DNA of 23,599 bases from a virus. The stretch lies in IMG/VR virus record IMGVR_UViG_3300036894_000047, positions 1 through 23,599 of that record; one strand, given 5' to 3'. Under the pieces are notes generated by a model. That model was not told where the DNA came from and did not search any database. It saw nothing but the letters and a program-made list of their open reading frames with translations. A program made the translations under genes and the position numbers. Every line of letters begins with the position of its first letter. Positions within the stretch are counted from its first letter, which is position 1. This document shows positions 1 to 7,392 of the stretch, one piece after another.

Positions 1-474
1 CCCGATCTTGAGGTTTCAAACGATGCACGTTTACTCTGGATTCTATCAGGTTCTCAACCTCAAGCATTCATTTCTTATTTGCGATCATTCCCAACGCCGG
101 CAACCCAATCATTACTCAATGATCCGAATCATCTAAACGCAACAATCGAACAATTACAAAGATCCATACCTCAAGAAGCACAACCTGTTGTCGATGGAAT
201 ACCACACGCAGATCTGCAAAGTTCCAACATCTGGGGTGCTAACTACGACCCTGCGACAGGTAAAATGAAGGTGCGCTTCCAAGGTGGTTCAGAATATGAA
301 TACGACGGAGTGCCTAGGAATATATTCAATGCTTTTATCAAAGGTAACGCTTCGGCACGCACTAAAGGCAAGAATCAATACGGCGAGTGGTGGCCTCAAA
401 AAAATCCGAGTATGGGCGCCGCGATGAATCAGTATATTAAGGCTGGGGGTTTTCCTTATCGGAAGATTCGTTAG
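1..474 (+). CDS. KTSC-domain protein, 5' end missing
   Basis: The reading frame is open from base 1 to the TAG at 472-474, so the gene begins outside the window; 157 residues are visible. The last 85 residues resemble the KTSC domain: they start at SNIWGANYDPATGKMKVRF, go through a YDGVP turn, and end in PYRKIR. KTSC is a small domain named after the C-terminus of some lysyl-tRNA synthetases and is common as a single protein or as the tail of phage proteins. Its role in phages is not established. The preceding residues are polar and have no recognised motif, so this may be the C-terminus of a larger structural or ejection protein. A TTG at 79 could serve as a start, but nothing marks it as one. 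The 3' end overlaps the convergent gene ending at 437 by 38 bases. Confidence 0.75.
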   Translation, partial: PDLEVSNDARLLWILSGSQPQAFISYLRSFPTPATQSLLNDPNHLNATIEQLQRSIPQEAQPVVDGIPHADLQSSNIWGANYDPATGKMKVRFQGGSEYEYDGVPRNIFNAFIKGNASARTKGKNQYGEWWPQKNPSMGAAMNQYIKAGGFPYRKIR

Positions 475-682
475 ATTTATGTTTTTTTAGATCCAACATT
501 AAAAACATTTTGATAATTTCAAGTCTTGCATATTCTGGATCTCCCTCGTAAATACAAATATTTCCTAGCATAGATAAAAACGCGAAAATAGCATCTTTTT
601 TAGTAAGGTTCATAGAGTTTATGAGTTCGACAGTTTTTTCGATAAAATATTCAGGATCTTGTTTAGTTTTATCATCCATCAT
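437..682 (-). CDS. small protein, last gene of SPFH operon
   Basis: An 81-residue protein of unknown function with no recognised motif. It begins with two methionines and has a charged N-terminus, a helical middle (residues 13-60) and a polar lysine/serine-rich tail. The start overlaps the stop of the preceding gene as ATGA (679-682), and the ribosome binding site AAGGTGA lies inside the end of that gene, so translation is probably coupled. It is the last cistron of the leftward operon and overlaps the convergent KTSC gene by 38 bases. No terminator hairpin is visible between the two. Confidence 0.6.
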   Translation of the reverse strand: MMDDKTKQDPEYFIEKTVELINSMNLTKKDAIFAFLSMLGNICIYEGDPEYARLEIIKMFLMLDLKKHKSNESSDKENPQP

Positions 683-933
683 TCACCTTGTTCCTTATCG
701 CAAGTTGAAATGATATTATCCAATTCATCATTGCTTATGACACGTGATTTCCCTTTTTTTGATTGCTGGACTGAAGTTAAATTATTTTCGCGTATGTAGT
801 CTGTAAGTTCACTATATGTGATACCTAATTGAAAACATGCCGAACTCAGACTATTCTCATCAATATCTTTTAGGATCCTCATAATCCTTTCTTTAGTACG
901 CCATAGTAATGATATAATTTCTTGATCCATCAT
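679..933 (-). CDS. small protein, possible helix-turn-helix
   Basis: An 84-residue unknown protein. Residues about 28-55 (SLSSACFQLGITYSELTDYI) have the spacing of a helix-turn-helix with a glycine turn and a polar recognition helix. A basic stretch (SKKGKSR) follows, so DNA binding is possible but unproven. It is coupled to the gene upstream by ATGA (930-933). Its last residues, KEQGE, are shared with the 66-residue protein at 930-1130 because both 3' ends carry the same segment containing the next gene's ribosome binding site. Confidence 0.6.
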   Translation of the reverse strand: MMDQEIISLLWRTKERIMRILKDIDENSLSSACFQLGITYSELTDYIRENNLTSVQQSKKGKSRVISNDELDNIISTCDKEQGE

Positions 934-1130
934 TCACCTTGCTCCTTAAACCACTCTGAAATTGGCCCGTTTAGAATGATGATTGCGTCTCTGCATACTC
1001 TCAAATTATTTAATATGTCTGCGTGATTTTCAATCGAATGAACAGTTTCCAATATTCTTGAGTAGAAATTAGCTTTCTGAACAATAATTTCCCTTAGTAT
1101 AATTTGATCTTCAATTGTCATGTCGTTCAT
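930..1130 (-). CDS. small helical protein
   Basis: A 66-residue protein of unknown function, mostly predicted helix, beginning MNDMTIEDQIILREI. Its first 16 codons lie in the 51-bp direct repeat 1085-1135, which recurs at 1338-1388 at the end of the SPFH gene. The start overlaps the previous stop as TAATG (1128-1132). The end carries an AAGGTGA ribosome binding site for the next gene. No family is recognised. Confidence 0.6.
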   Translation of the reverse strand: MNDMTIEDQIILREIIVQKANFYSRILETVHSIENHADILNNLRVCRDAIIILNGPISEWFKEQGE

Positions 1131-1135
1131 TATTT
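1085..1135. repeat. 51-bp perfect direct repeat, copy 1
   Basis: Identical by eye to 1338-1388, 253 bases away. This copy spans the start codon and first codons of the 66-residue gene (leftward) and the stop of the 65-residue gene. The two copies bracket the 65-residue gene exactly, which suggests insertion or duplication of one cistron. Confidence 0.95.
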
Positions 1136-1327
1136 ATTAGTGTCTTGTATTTTCTCATATTCTTCTTCTCCTAGCATACTTATCAGATCGGATCTAACTA
1201 GATATATCTCTTGATCCAAAATTTTTAATATCTTTTCTTTATTATAATCAGGAAGCCACATATGATTTATTTCTTCACGAATTCCTAATAACATTTTAAT
1301 GCTGCTATAATAAATCTTTTTATTCAT
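1130..1327 (-). CDS. small protein between two direct repeats
   Basis: A 65-residue unknown protein (begins MNKKIYYSSIKMLLGI) with alternating charged and hydrophobic residues typical of a helical bundle. It lies between the two 51-bp repeats at 1085-1135 and 1338-1388. Its start is preceded by AAGGTGAGATA, a good ribosome binding site, and overlaps the stop of an 18-codon leader reading frame as TAATG. Its own stop overlaps the next start in the same way. No similarity to its neighbours is evident, so it looks like an inserted cistron rather than a duplicate of one. Confidence 0.6.
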   Translation of the reverse strand: MNKKIYYSSIKMLLGIREEINHMWLPDYNKEKILKILDQEIYLVRSDLISMLGEEEYEKIQDTNK

Positions 1328-1383
1328 TATCTCACCTTAATTTCCCTTAGTATAATTTGATCTTCAATTGTCATGTCGTTCAT
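1327..1383 (-). other. 18-codon reading frame made by the 51-bp repeat
   Basis: The second repeat copy recreates the start of the 66-residue gene, giving a frame that reads MNDMTIEDQIILREIKVR and then stops. It begins inside the 3' end of the SPFH gene and ends as TAATG at the start of the 65-residue gene. It may be a duplication scar, or a leader cistron that keeps translation coupled between SPFH and the next gene. Whether it is translated is unknown. Confidence 0.45.
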
Positions 1384-1388
1384 TATTT
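1338..1388. repeat. 51-bp perfect direct repeat, copy 2
   Basis: Identical by eye to 1085-1135. This copy supplies the last eight codons, including the stop, of the SPFH gene (stop at 1364-1366), so the SPFH C-terminus ends in sequence homologous to the start of the 66-residue gene. Confidence 0.95.
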
Positions 1389-2242
1389 TTAACCTCAATT
1401 TCTATAAAAGGCACAGCGCCGCTAGTAACCTGTGGAAGATGACCATCCCATTTTTGTATGGCCTGCCATTGGATTAATTGTTGAGTGACAGATTTTGAAA
1501 GGACTAAGTTTGCTTGTGCTTCAGATTCGGCTTTCAAAATAGAGCATTTTGCTTGTCCCTCCGCTTTAGCAACTTGTTTTTTTGCTTCAGCTTCTGCCTC
1601 TCTGAGTTCATTCTCACGCTGTTGCGCGCGTTGATTTGCCTCTATTTTTGCATTTAATGCGACAATAACATTCTGAGGAAAATGAAAACGTCCTATTAAA
1701 TAAATTCTGCTTAATTCGATTCCGAGAGGTTCCAAATCTTCTCTAACATGCGATTCCACATCCTCAAAAAAGCTCTCTTTACCGCTATAGAGATCTTCTA
1801 TCTTAGTTTTTGCGGCGGATTTATTAATGGAATCACGAATGAAATTTCTTATAAAAACATTTGTTATCTCATACATCCCTCGTCTATATCTTTGAAAAAT
1901 AGTAGGGATTGCATCAGGTCGTAGATGATAAGTAATTCCCACATCTGCTGATACTGCCATTCCTTCTGAGGTCTGAAAGTTAAATCCTTCTTTATCACCT
2001 TCCCATGTTTCATTTTGTTCAAAGATTGGAAACTGATAAACTGATTTCCATGGAGCAATCCAATGCATACCAACATGCAATTCTTTCGCCTGTGCACCTT
2101 TATTATCCCCTAGCATGTCGATAACGACTCCAACATATCCGGGAGAAATCATTTTAAAGCAAAACAACCAGCATATGAAAAATATTAATAACGATGTTAT
2201 TGAAATAACAAACGGTTTAGAGGTGAAAGTTGAATTTTTCAT
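1364..2242 (-). CDS. SPFH/band-7 (prohibitin-like) membrane protein
   Basis: A 292-residue protein with the layout of the SPFH/band-7 family. It has one N-terminal membrane segment (about 11-29), then GYVGVV (35-40) opening the band-7 domain, which runs to about residue 200. An alanine/glutamate-rich coiled coil follows (about 195-245, NAKIEANQRAQQRENEL onward), then a short C-terminal domain. Family members form large oligomeric rings or cages on membranes and often act with membrane proteases. In a phage, roles such as protecting the infected membrane, blocking superinfection or modulating a host protease are only inference. The start overlaps the stop of the upstream membrane coiled-coil gene as TAATG, so the two are probably made together. 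The last codons lie inside a 51-bp repeat, so the extreme C-terminus (NNERHDN) is probably not ancestral. Confidence 0.88.
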   Translation of the reverse strand: MKNSTFTSKPFVISITSLLIFFICWLFCFKMISPGYVGVVIDMLGDNKGAQAKELHVGMHWIAPWKSVYQFPIFEQNETWEGDKEGFNFQTSEGMAVSADVGITYHLRPDAIPTIFQRYRRGMYEITNVFIRNFIRDSINKSAAKTKIEDLYSGKESFFEDVESHVREDLEPLGIELSRIYLIGRFHFPQNVIVALNAKIEANQRAQQRENELREAEAEAKKQVAKAEGQAKCSILKAESEAQANLVLSKSVTQQLIQWQAIQKWDGHLPQVTSGAVPFIEIEVKNNERHDN

Positions 2243-2499
2243 TAAGAAACTTTCTCGCTATGTTTATTATTATTCAACATACAGCAATCTTGTCTCGAAA
2301 AAGCTCCCTCCATTCTGCAAAGCCTACGGTCAACATCGGTAAGTTTTTCGTCGATTTTATCCATTCTATTTTCTATACCTGCCATCCTTGTGTTTAAACC
2401 ACTATTTAGATAAAGCATGAGACTTCCGAGAGAGGCAAAACCTAAACCCATTACCCACATCAACATATTAATCTGACTGCTTATCAATCCTAATTCCAT
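2242..2499 (-). CDS. small membrane protein with coiled coil
   Basis: An 85-residue protein with one hydrophobic segment (about 10-31) followed by a heptad-repeat region (about 38-65: MAGIENRMDKIDEKLTDVDR) and a Cys-Cys pair near the end. This architecture is widespread among small phage proteins, some holin-like or XhlA-like, but no specific family can be assigned. A strong AAGGGGA ribosome binding site precedes the ATG, and it is the first gene after the promoter at 2523-2551. Tight coupling to the SPFH gene suggests the two may interact at the membrane, which is inference. Confidence 0.65.
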   Translation of the reverse strand: MELGLISSQINMLMWVMGLGFASLGSLMLYLNSGLNTRMAGIENRMDKIDEKLTDVDRRLCRMEGAFSRQDCCMLNNNKHSEKVS

Positions 2500-2522
2500 A
2501 ATTTCCCCTTGTTAGTCTGGAT

Positions 2523-2551
2523 AGCATAGCATACTTTCTCTCTCAAGTCAA
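2523..2551 (-). promoter_or_regulatory. sigma-70-type promoter of SPFH operon
   Basis: Read on the minus strand: TTGACT (2546-2551), 17 bases, TATGCT (2523-2528). The start codon of the first gene is about 24 bases below the -10. The 2500-2691 gap separates this operon from the rightward fibre genes. I see no equally good rightward promoter in it. Confidence 0.65.
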
Positions 2552-2691
2552 AAACTATAGCGCTTAAAATTATTATTTGTTAGGTTGATAAAAGCTGTAA
2601 AAGTGGGTTCGCTTCTCACATGGCTGTTGTACGGGATCGCCAACGTAGAAAACAAATTTAGTCGACAAAATTTTTATCTACGGAGATATAT

Positions 2692-5148
2692 ATGACAGCT
2701 TGCCTTCCAAATAATCCCAACGGTGCTTTCGGTGATGGAATAGACGGATTCGTTTATCCTCAATTTCTAACTGGAAATCGAGTGCCGACCTCACAAGATA
2801 TTTACACTCCCGGTACAAGAATATTTAATGCTGCCGTATCGCCCGGTGTAATTTATGAAACTGTCGGTGGTGGTGTGTGGAGTCAAGCTGGCGGCGCGTT
2901 AGCTACTACGACTACACAGGGAACGGTTTTTCTTGCCACGTTAGCGCAAACAGAATCCGGAGGCGCTCCTAGCTCCGCATATGTATCTTCAGCAAATGAC
3001 GTCGCCACGGCTTTAGCAGCAATTGTCGTTGGTGCTGGCGTGCCAGCAACCACAGCACAACAGGGGTATGTTTTCCTTGCTACCAACGCCGAATCTATTG
3101 CAGCCGTACCTTTAACAACAAATTACGCTATCAATCCGGGAACTCTTCAATATGCTCTAGCTAATGGAGTATTTCCTATCTCAGCCGGTGCGACAACAAT
3201 TGTCGGCACAACCAACATAAATGCTACAGGCGCAGCCGTCACAACTATCGCGACAGGCGGCACGGGTGCTTTAGCTCTTGGTAATGCGACGGGTAATACG
3301 ACTTTGACAGGCAGCTTCTCGACGCTTACAGCAGCGGGAACATTCGCAATCGGAACAGCGGCTCAGACAGGTACTACAACGATTGTTTCTTCTACCGCTG
3401 CAAATAGCGTGCTAATACAAAATGGTATAGCCGCGGGCGCGCAAATCACGAGCATCAATAACGGGGCTAATGCAGCCAATAGCACTCTAAACCTTATGTC
3501 TGGTGCAAATACAGGGGGAACACAAGCCGTTAACATCCTCACCGGCACATCGACAGGTGGAACGCAAACTCTAAATATAGCCACAGGATCTTCTCCGGCT
3601 GTTGTCAATATTGGTAACTCTGCTGCTGGCGCCATTACTATCACCGTAGGTACGGGCGGTTATTCTATTGTAGGCGGCGGAAATACAATCGGAATTGGTA
3701 ACGACGCAGCCGCTGCAAATACTATCGCAATTGGCGGTACAGGCGCAAACGTCATCGGGATCGGAAATACACAGACCGCAGGATCGATATCTCTTGGCGG
3801 TTCGATGACAACCGGTACGATCAGTATTGGAGGCACAATTGAAACAGGCGCCATCAACCTAGGTATTTCGACAGCGGCTCAAACGATAGGGATATCTAAT
3901 GCAGCTTCTAACACTGGAACAAGTGTTGTAAACTTACTCAGCGGAGCGACTCCAGGAGCAGCACAGACATTAAATATCATGACTGGTGTGTCTAGTGCAT
4001 CCGTGGCGCAAACAGTCAATATTCAGACTGGTAATGTAGCTACGGGTACTTCTGTATTCAATCTAGGTACAGGATCACAGCCTATTGCGATTAACATTGG
4101 CGGTACAGGCGCAGGAGTCAAAACCATAGCGATAGGTAACGGTGTATCGGGAAATCAAATCACTATCGGTAATGGAACTAATACAACATCTCAAACTATT
4201 TCTATTGCAAGTGGAGCGTCTGCGACACAAGCAAGCGCTGTAAATATTCTAGATGGAGCAACTCCCGGAGGAAATCAAACCCTTGCTGTTATGGCAGGTG
4301 TTGCCTCTGCAGGAACGCAGTCAGTGCAGATTCTTGGTGGTGCAAATACTACTGGCAGCCAAAACTTCCAAGTATTTAATGGTGTGATTGCAGGTGCTAC
4401 GGATTCAATAGCCTTGTTCAACGGCGCGATTGCATCAGGCACATGCACATTCAACCTATTCAACGGAAATGCGACAGGCGGAACACTTGTAGCCAACATT
4501 TTTGGTTCTGTAGCAGCAACCACAGCCGGCACAATAAATCTAGGCACAGGCGCTGCGGCTCATATAGTCAACATCGGAAGTACGTCAGCAGGCGCTATAG
4601 GAATTACTTCAGCAGCTAATATCACCAACACCATCGCCACAGGGCATACATATGCAGTTGTTGGCGGCGGCGGTACAATTAATATTGGTATCGATGCCGG
4701 CAATACTATAGCGATTGGTAACGGTGCATTTGCCACGACAGTTGCTCTAGGGTCTGCTAATACCACATCAACCACGACAATTAGTGGTGGATCTGGAGGT
4801 CTTGCGATTGTACCCGCAAGCGGTAAGATATCAGTTACCCCATCTACAGCAACAAGCGCATCAGCTTCTCAAACTATTAATAATAGATTTGGAGTGGCTA
4901 CATTCACAGGGTTCACCACTGCATCAGCAGGAACGCAAGCCTTTACAATATCTAACACAAATATCTTGACTACATCAGCAATTAACGTCACAGTGACAAA
5001 CCTTAATGCCTCCACTAATGGAGCATTAATGGGTATCACCGGCATCACTCAGGCTGCTGGATCTATTGTCGTGACATGTAAAAACAATGGTGCAGGCGCT
5101 TTAGGAGCTGGTGATAACGTCCTACTAACATTCTGGATTTACTCATAA
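2692..5148 (+). CDS. long tail-fibre-like repeat protein
   Basis: An 818-residue protein built for a fibrous trimer. Residues 1-70 form a distinct N-terminal domain (probably virion attachment). Residues about 73-160 hold two copies of a tail-fibre motif (TTTQGTVFLATLAQTE and TTAQQGYVFLATNAES, each followed by a helix ending in an LxxAL-type segment). Residues about 165-700 are a long shaft of short degenerate beta repeats rich in G, T, N, A and I (variants of INIGTG, TIAIGNG, TLNIMTG). The last 110 residues form a separate beta domain ending in LLTFWIYS. Such proteins act outside the cell, binding the host surface. The ribosome binding site is GGAG, seven bases before the ATG. Its bases are richer in G+C than the operon to the left. 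A non-adsorption surface role cannot be excluded. Confidence 0.75.
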   Translation: MTACLPNNPNGAFGDGIDGFVYPQFLTGNRVPTSQDIYTPGTRIFNAAVSPGVIYETVGGGVWSQAGGALATTTTQGTVFLATLAQTESGGAPSSAYVSSANDVATALAAIVVGAGVPATTAQQGYVFLATNAESIAAVPLTTNYAINPGTLQYALANGVFPISAGATTIVGTTNINATGAAVTTIATGGTGALALGNATGNTTLTGSFSTLTAAGTFAIGTAAQTGTTTIVSSTAANSVLIQNGIAAGAQITSINNGANAANSTLNLMSGANTGGTQAVNILTGTSTGGTQTLNIATGSSPAVVNIGNSAAGAITITVGTGGYSIVGGGNTIGIGNDAAAANTIAIGGTGANVIGIGNTQTAGSISLGGSMTTGTISIGGTIETGAINLGISTAAQTIGISNAASNTGTSVVNLLSGATPGAAQTLNIMTGVSSASVAQTVNIQTGNVATGTSVFNLGTGSQPIAINIGGTGAGVKTIAIGNGVSGNQITIGNGTNTTSQTISIASGASATQASAVNILDGATPGGNQTLAVMAGVASAGTQSVQILGGANTTGSQNFQVFNGVIAGATDSIALFNGAIASGTCTFNLFNGNATGGTLVANIFGSVAATTAGTINLGTGAAAHIVNIGSTSAGAIGITSAANITNTIATGHTYAVVGGGGTINIGIDAGNTIAIGNGAFATTVALGSANTTSTTTISGGSGGLAIVPASGKISVTPSTATSASASQTINNRFGVATFTGFTTASAGTQAFTISNTNILTTSAINVTVTNLNASTNGALMGITGITQAAGSIVVTCKNNGAGALGAGDNVLLTFWIYS

Positions 5149-5165
5149 GAAAGGAAAATATACTC

Positions 5166-5432
5166 ATGATGCAGCAGGTAACAAGATTCACTTCACAAAT
5201 TGAAAATAAGACTTCACAATGGATCGTGGAAAGTGACACCCCTATTGAAATAGCAGAAAGAATGTGCCTTGAATTCCTTCAGCAACTTGGAATGATCAAA
5301 GCACAGCAGAAAGCACAACAGGATGCACAAAAACAATTGCCGCAGACAGAGGAAAAAAACCTACCATGCGCTGACAACGCACCATCTAACGAAGATCCAA
5401 AAGTAGAGGAGATGCCTCATGTCGAATTCTGA
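5166..5432 (+). CDS. small Q-rich protein in fibre cluster
   Basis: An 88-residue protein of unknown function. The N-terminal half (1-50) looks folded, and the rest is glutamine- and acid-rich (AQQKAQQDAQKQ) and probably disordered or a coiled coil. It lies 17 bases after the long fibre gene with an AAGGAAA ribosome binding site, and its end overlaps the next gene by 14 bases. Its position suggests a fibre chaperone or connector, but no motif confirms this. Confidence 0.6.
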   Translation: MMQQVTRFTSQIENKTSQWIVESDTPIEIAERMCLEFLQQLGMIKAQQKAQQDAQKQLPQTEEKNLPCADNAPSNEDPKVEEMPHVEF

Positions 5433-5763
5433 GCAAGAATGGTTTCAGGCTATTCTAGTTTCACAATTTAATCCTGCAAGTTTGACCGGTACTTTCCAGC
5501 CTGTTTTTACTAGTGGTTTTGCAGATAATATCAAGATTATGACTGTATACAATGGCGGCGCTGTGGCTATGGACTATAGCTATGATGGTGTAAATCAGAA
5601 TGGAGTGTGGCCCGCTGGAGCTACGATGATTGTGGATTTTCAGACTAATCATTCGGATAATCCTCCTTATGGATCTGGCACACTAAATGGACGCGCGGGA
5701 CAGAATGTGTGGGTGAGAACGGCAACAAATCCGACGTGGCTTTCAATCGGGGGCTTTAGATGA
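5419..5763 (+). CDS. small structural-type protein in fibre cluster
   Basis: A 114-residue protein with alternating beta-type sequence and many aromatic and glycine residues (FTSGFADNIKIMTVYNGGAV, then YDGVNQNGVWPAGATM, ending in a glycine-rich loop). It resembles small beta-sandwich virion proteins often found among tail genes, but I recognise no named family. It overlaps the preceding gene by 14 bases, with GAGG just upstream, and is coupled to the next gene by ATGA (5760-5763), so it is probably made in step with the fibre proteins. Confidence 0.6.
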   Translation: MSNSEQEWFQAILVSQFNPASLTGTFQPVFTSGFADNIKIMTVYNGGAVAMDYSYDGVNQNGVWPAGATMIVDFQTNHSDNPPYGSGTLNGRAGQNVWVRTATNPTWLSIGGFR

Positions 5764-6254
5764 GTCAATTTTTCACCGTTGCAGGATCATCAGGGGCAGT
5801 CTCTTCAGTTACGGGATCGAATGGCGTCACTGCATCACCGTCAACAGGAAATGTTATTGTATCTGGGGTGAATGCCACGACAACTACCGTCGGGGTAGCT
5901 TCATTTAATTCAGTAGATTTTACAGTTGATGGGTCAGGTAAAGTATCATTGCTTGGTAACGCATCGAATTATGTCCTTATTACCGGGCCGGCCACCTACA
6001 CAGCTTCAGCAACAGATTATTATATTGCATGTGATCCAACTAATGGAGTGGTAACTATCCTCCTACCTACTGCGCCTATAGTAGGCAGAGAATTTGTTGT
6101 TAAAGATGCAACAGGAACATCAGAAATACATAATATTACTGTCGCAGCCGTTTTAGGGATTGTTCTATTCGATGGGCTATCATTTTATACGATCGAAGAT
6201 TCTTATGATTCCGTACAAGTACTTTTTGGTGGCACTAATTATCAAGTTTATTAA
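5760..6254 (+). CDS. tail-fibre-like protein
   Basis: A 164-residue protein. The first 60 residues are a low-complexity S/G/T/V beta segment (SSVTGSNGVTASPSTGNVIV). The last 95 form a compact domain with the pattern YTASATDYYIACDPTNG, VTILLPTAP, GREFVVKDATG and a final IEDSYDSVQVLFGG. That pattern recurs at the ends of many phage fibre and surface proteins and probably marks a trimeric head or knob. The start is fixed by ATGA overlap with the preceding gene. Confidence 0.65.
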   Translation: MSQFFTVAGSSGAVSSVTGSNGVTASPSTGNVIVSGVNATTTTVGVASFNSVDFTVDGSGKVSLLGNASNYVLITGPATYTASATDYYIACDPTNGVVTILLPTAPIVGREFVVKDATGTSEIHNITVAAVLGIVLFDGLSFYTIEDSYDSVQVLFGGTNYQVY

Positions 6255-6263
6255 GAGGATAAA

Positions 6264-7379
6264 ATGTCTTATGTAGGTACTTCAGCAGCGGGAAATTTGG
6301 TAACGGCAAAAGGAACTGGCATCCCTGCTTCTTTCTTGCCTCCTGGTTCTCTTTCGGGATTATCCGGTATTTTACTTGGTAACAATCTATCTGCTTTCAC
6401 TGCTGTCGCTTTAATAAACAATGGGACATTCATAACAAGTAATGCAGGCGTTCCATCTTTTCTAACTAATGGCACAACGGGTCAAGTGCTAACTGCTACA
6501 GCAGGATCACCTCCAACATGGGCAAATCCTACGACATCTGGAACAGTTACTAGTGTTAGCGGTACTGCAAATCAGGTCGCCGTAGCTACGGGAACTACAA
6601 CTCCTGTGATCTCGCTGATCGGCCCTTATACCCCTTCAACATTCACGACTAACGGAATTTTATTCGGAAATGGAATAACTTCGATCGGAGTCACAGCGCA
6701 AGGCGCTGCTAATACTGTATTGCTTGGCAATGGCGGAGTTCCATCGTTTGGAGCTGTACCTAATGCTGCCCTGGCTAACAGCTCGGTCACGTTATCTAAT
6801 GGAAATAACATCACGGTGACAGGTTCTCCCCTAAGTTTAGGGGGAACAGCTTCCTTCAACCTGACAGGCACAACGACTAATGCGGTCCAATTGGGTAATG
6901 CAAGTGGAAGCTTAACTTCCCTGGGATTGGTAAATAATGGCGTTCTAATCTCTGGAACAACAGGGATACCATCATGGCTTGTAGATGGCACAACGGGTCA
7001 AGTGCTAACTGCTACAGCAGGATCACCTCCAACATGGGCAAATCCTACGACATCTGTAGGTATATGGACAGATGAGGCAACTAGTTTCTCAGCAGTCGCA
7101 GGAAATGGATATTTCATCACAGCAGCATCTGTTGTAGCAACACTACCAGCATCGCCAACGCAAGGTCAAACGATCGCTTTTGCATCTGACAGTGCAACAG
7201 CTTCCTCACTTACCATTACGGCTAGTGCAGGTCAGGTTATCCGTTTGGGAACTACCGCTTCAGCAGCAGCAGGAACGGCGGTAAACACACAAAGAGGCGA
7301 TTCAATCACTCTAGTATATCGAACCTCAGACACAACATGGATAGCTACTCAAGCAATTGGCTCTTGGAACGTAACCTAA
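6264..7379 (+). CDS. tail-fibre-like protein with internal repeats
   Basis: A 371-residue protein. It has a glycine/serine/threonine-rich fibre body containing two near-identical blocks (about residues 69-93 and 241-265: NGTTGQVLTATAGSPPTWAN and its D-variant), a motif common in phage fibre proteins. The C-terminal domain of about 105 residues begins VGIWTDEATSFSAVAGNGY and ends SWNVT, and is similar in layout to the end of the preceding fibre protein. The two blocks are encoded by a 72-bp perfect repeat. The ribosome binding site is AGAGGAT, and the gene starts 9 bases after the previous stop. Confidence 0.7.
   Translation: MSYVGTSAAGNLVTAKGTGIPASFLPPGSLSGLSGILLGNNLSAFTAVALINNGTFITSNAGVPSFLTNGTTGQVLTATAGSPPTWANPTTSGTVTSVSGTANQVAVATGTTTPVISLIGPYTPSTFTTNGILFGNGITSIGVTAQGAANTVLLGNGGVPSFGAVPNAALANSSVTLSNGNNITVTGSPLSLGGTASFNLTGTTTNAVQLGNASGSLTSLGLVNNGVLISGTTGIPSWLVDGTTGQVLTATAGSPPTWANPTTSVGIWTDEATSFSAVAGNGYFITAASVVATLPASPTQGQTIAFASDSATASSLTITASAGQVIRLGTTASAAAGTAVNTQRGDSITLVYRTSDTTWIATQAIGSWNVT
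6469..6540. repeat. 72-bp perfect direct repeat, copy 1
   Basis: Identical by eye to 6985-7056, 516 bases (172 codons, in frame) apart, both inside one fibre gene. Identity at the DNA level, not just protein level, points to recent duplication or gene conversion. Confidence 0.95.
6985..7056. repeat. 72-bp perfect direct repeat, copy 2
   Basis: Second copy of the 6469-6540 repeat. Recombination between the two would delete 172 codons in frame and leave a shorter fibre with the same ends. Confidence 0.95.
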
Positions 7380-7392
7380 AGGATAAATGAAT

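Noticed and set aside
2603-2619. tRNA T-arm-like stem-loop GTGGG-TTCGCTT-CTCAC
   Set aside because: The loop lacks the usual A58 and there is no acceptor, D or anticodon arm upstream, so it is not a tRNA.
2883-4775. Several long leftward open frames inside the large fibre gene (2883-3086, 3363-3644, 3660-3857, 4275-4547, 4560-4775)
   Set aside because: They mirror the repeat-rich coding strand and give proline/valine/alanine-rich low-complexity translations without ribosome binding sites. The rightward frame explains the region.
6269-6991. Leftward frames inside the 6264-7379 fibre gene
   Set aside because: Shadows of the G/T/N-rich fibre coding strand, with no sites or coupling.
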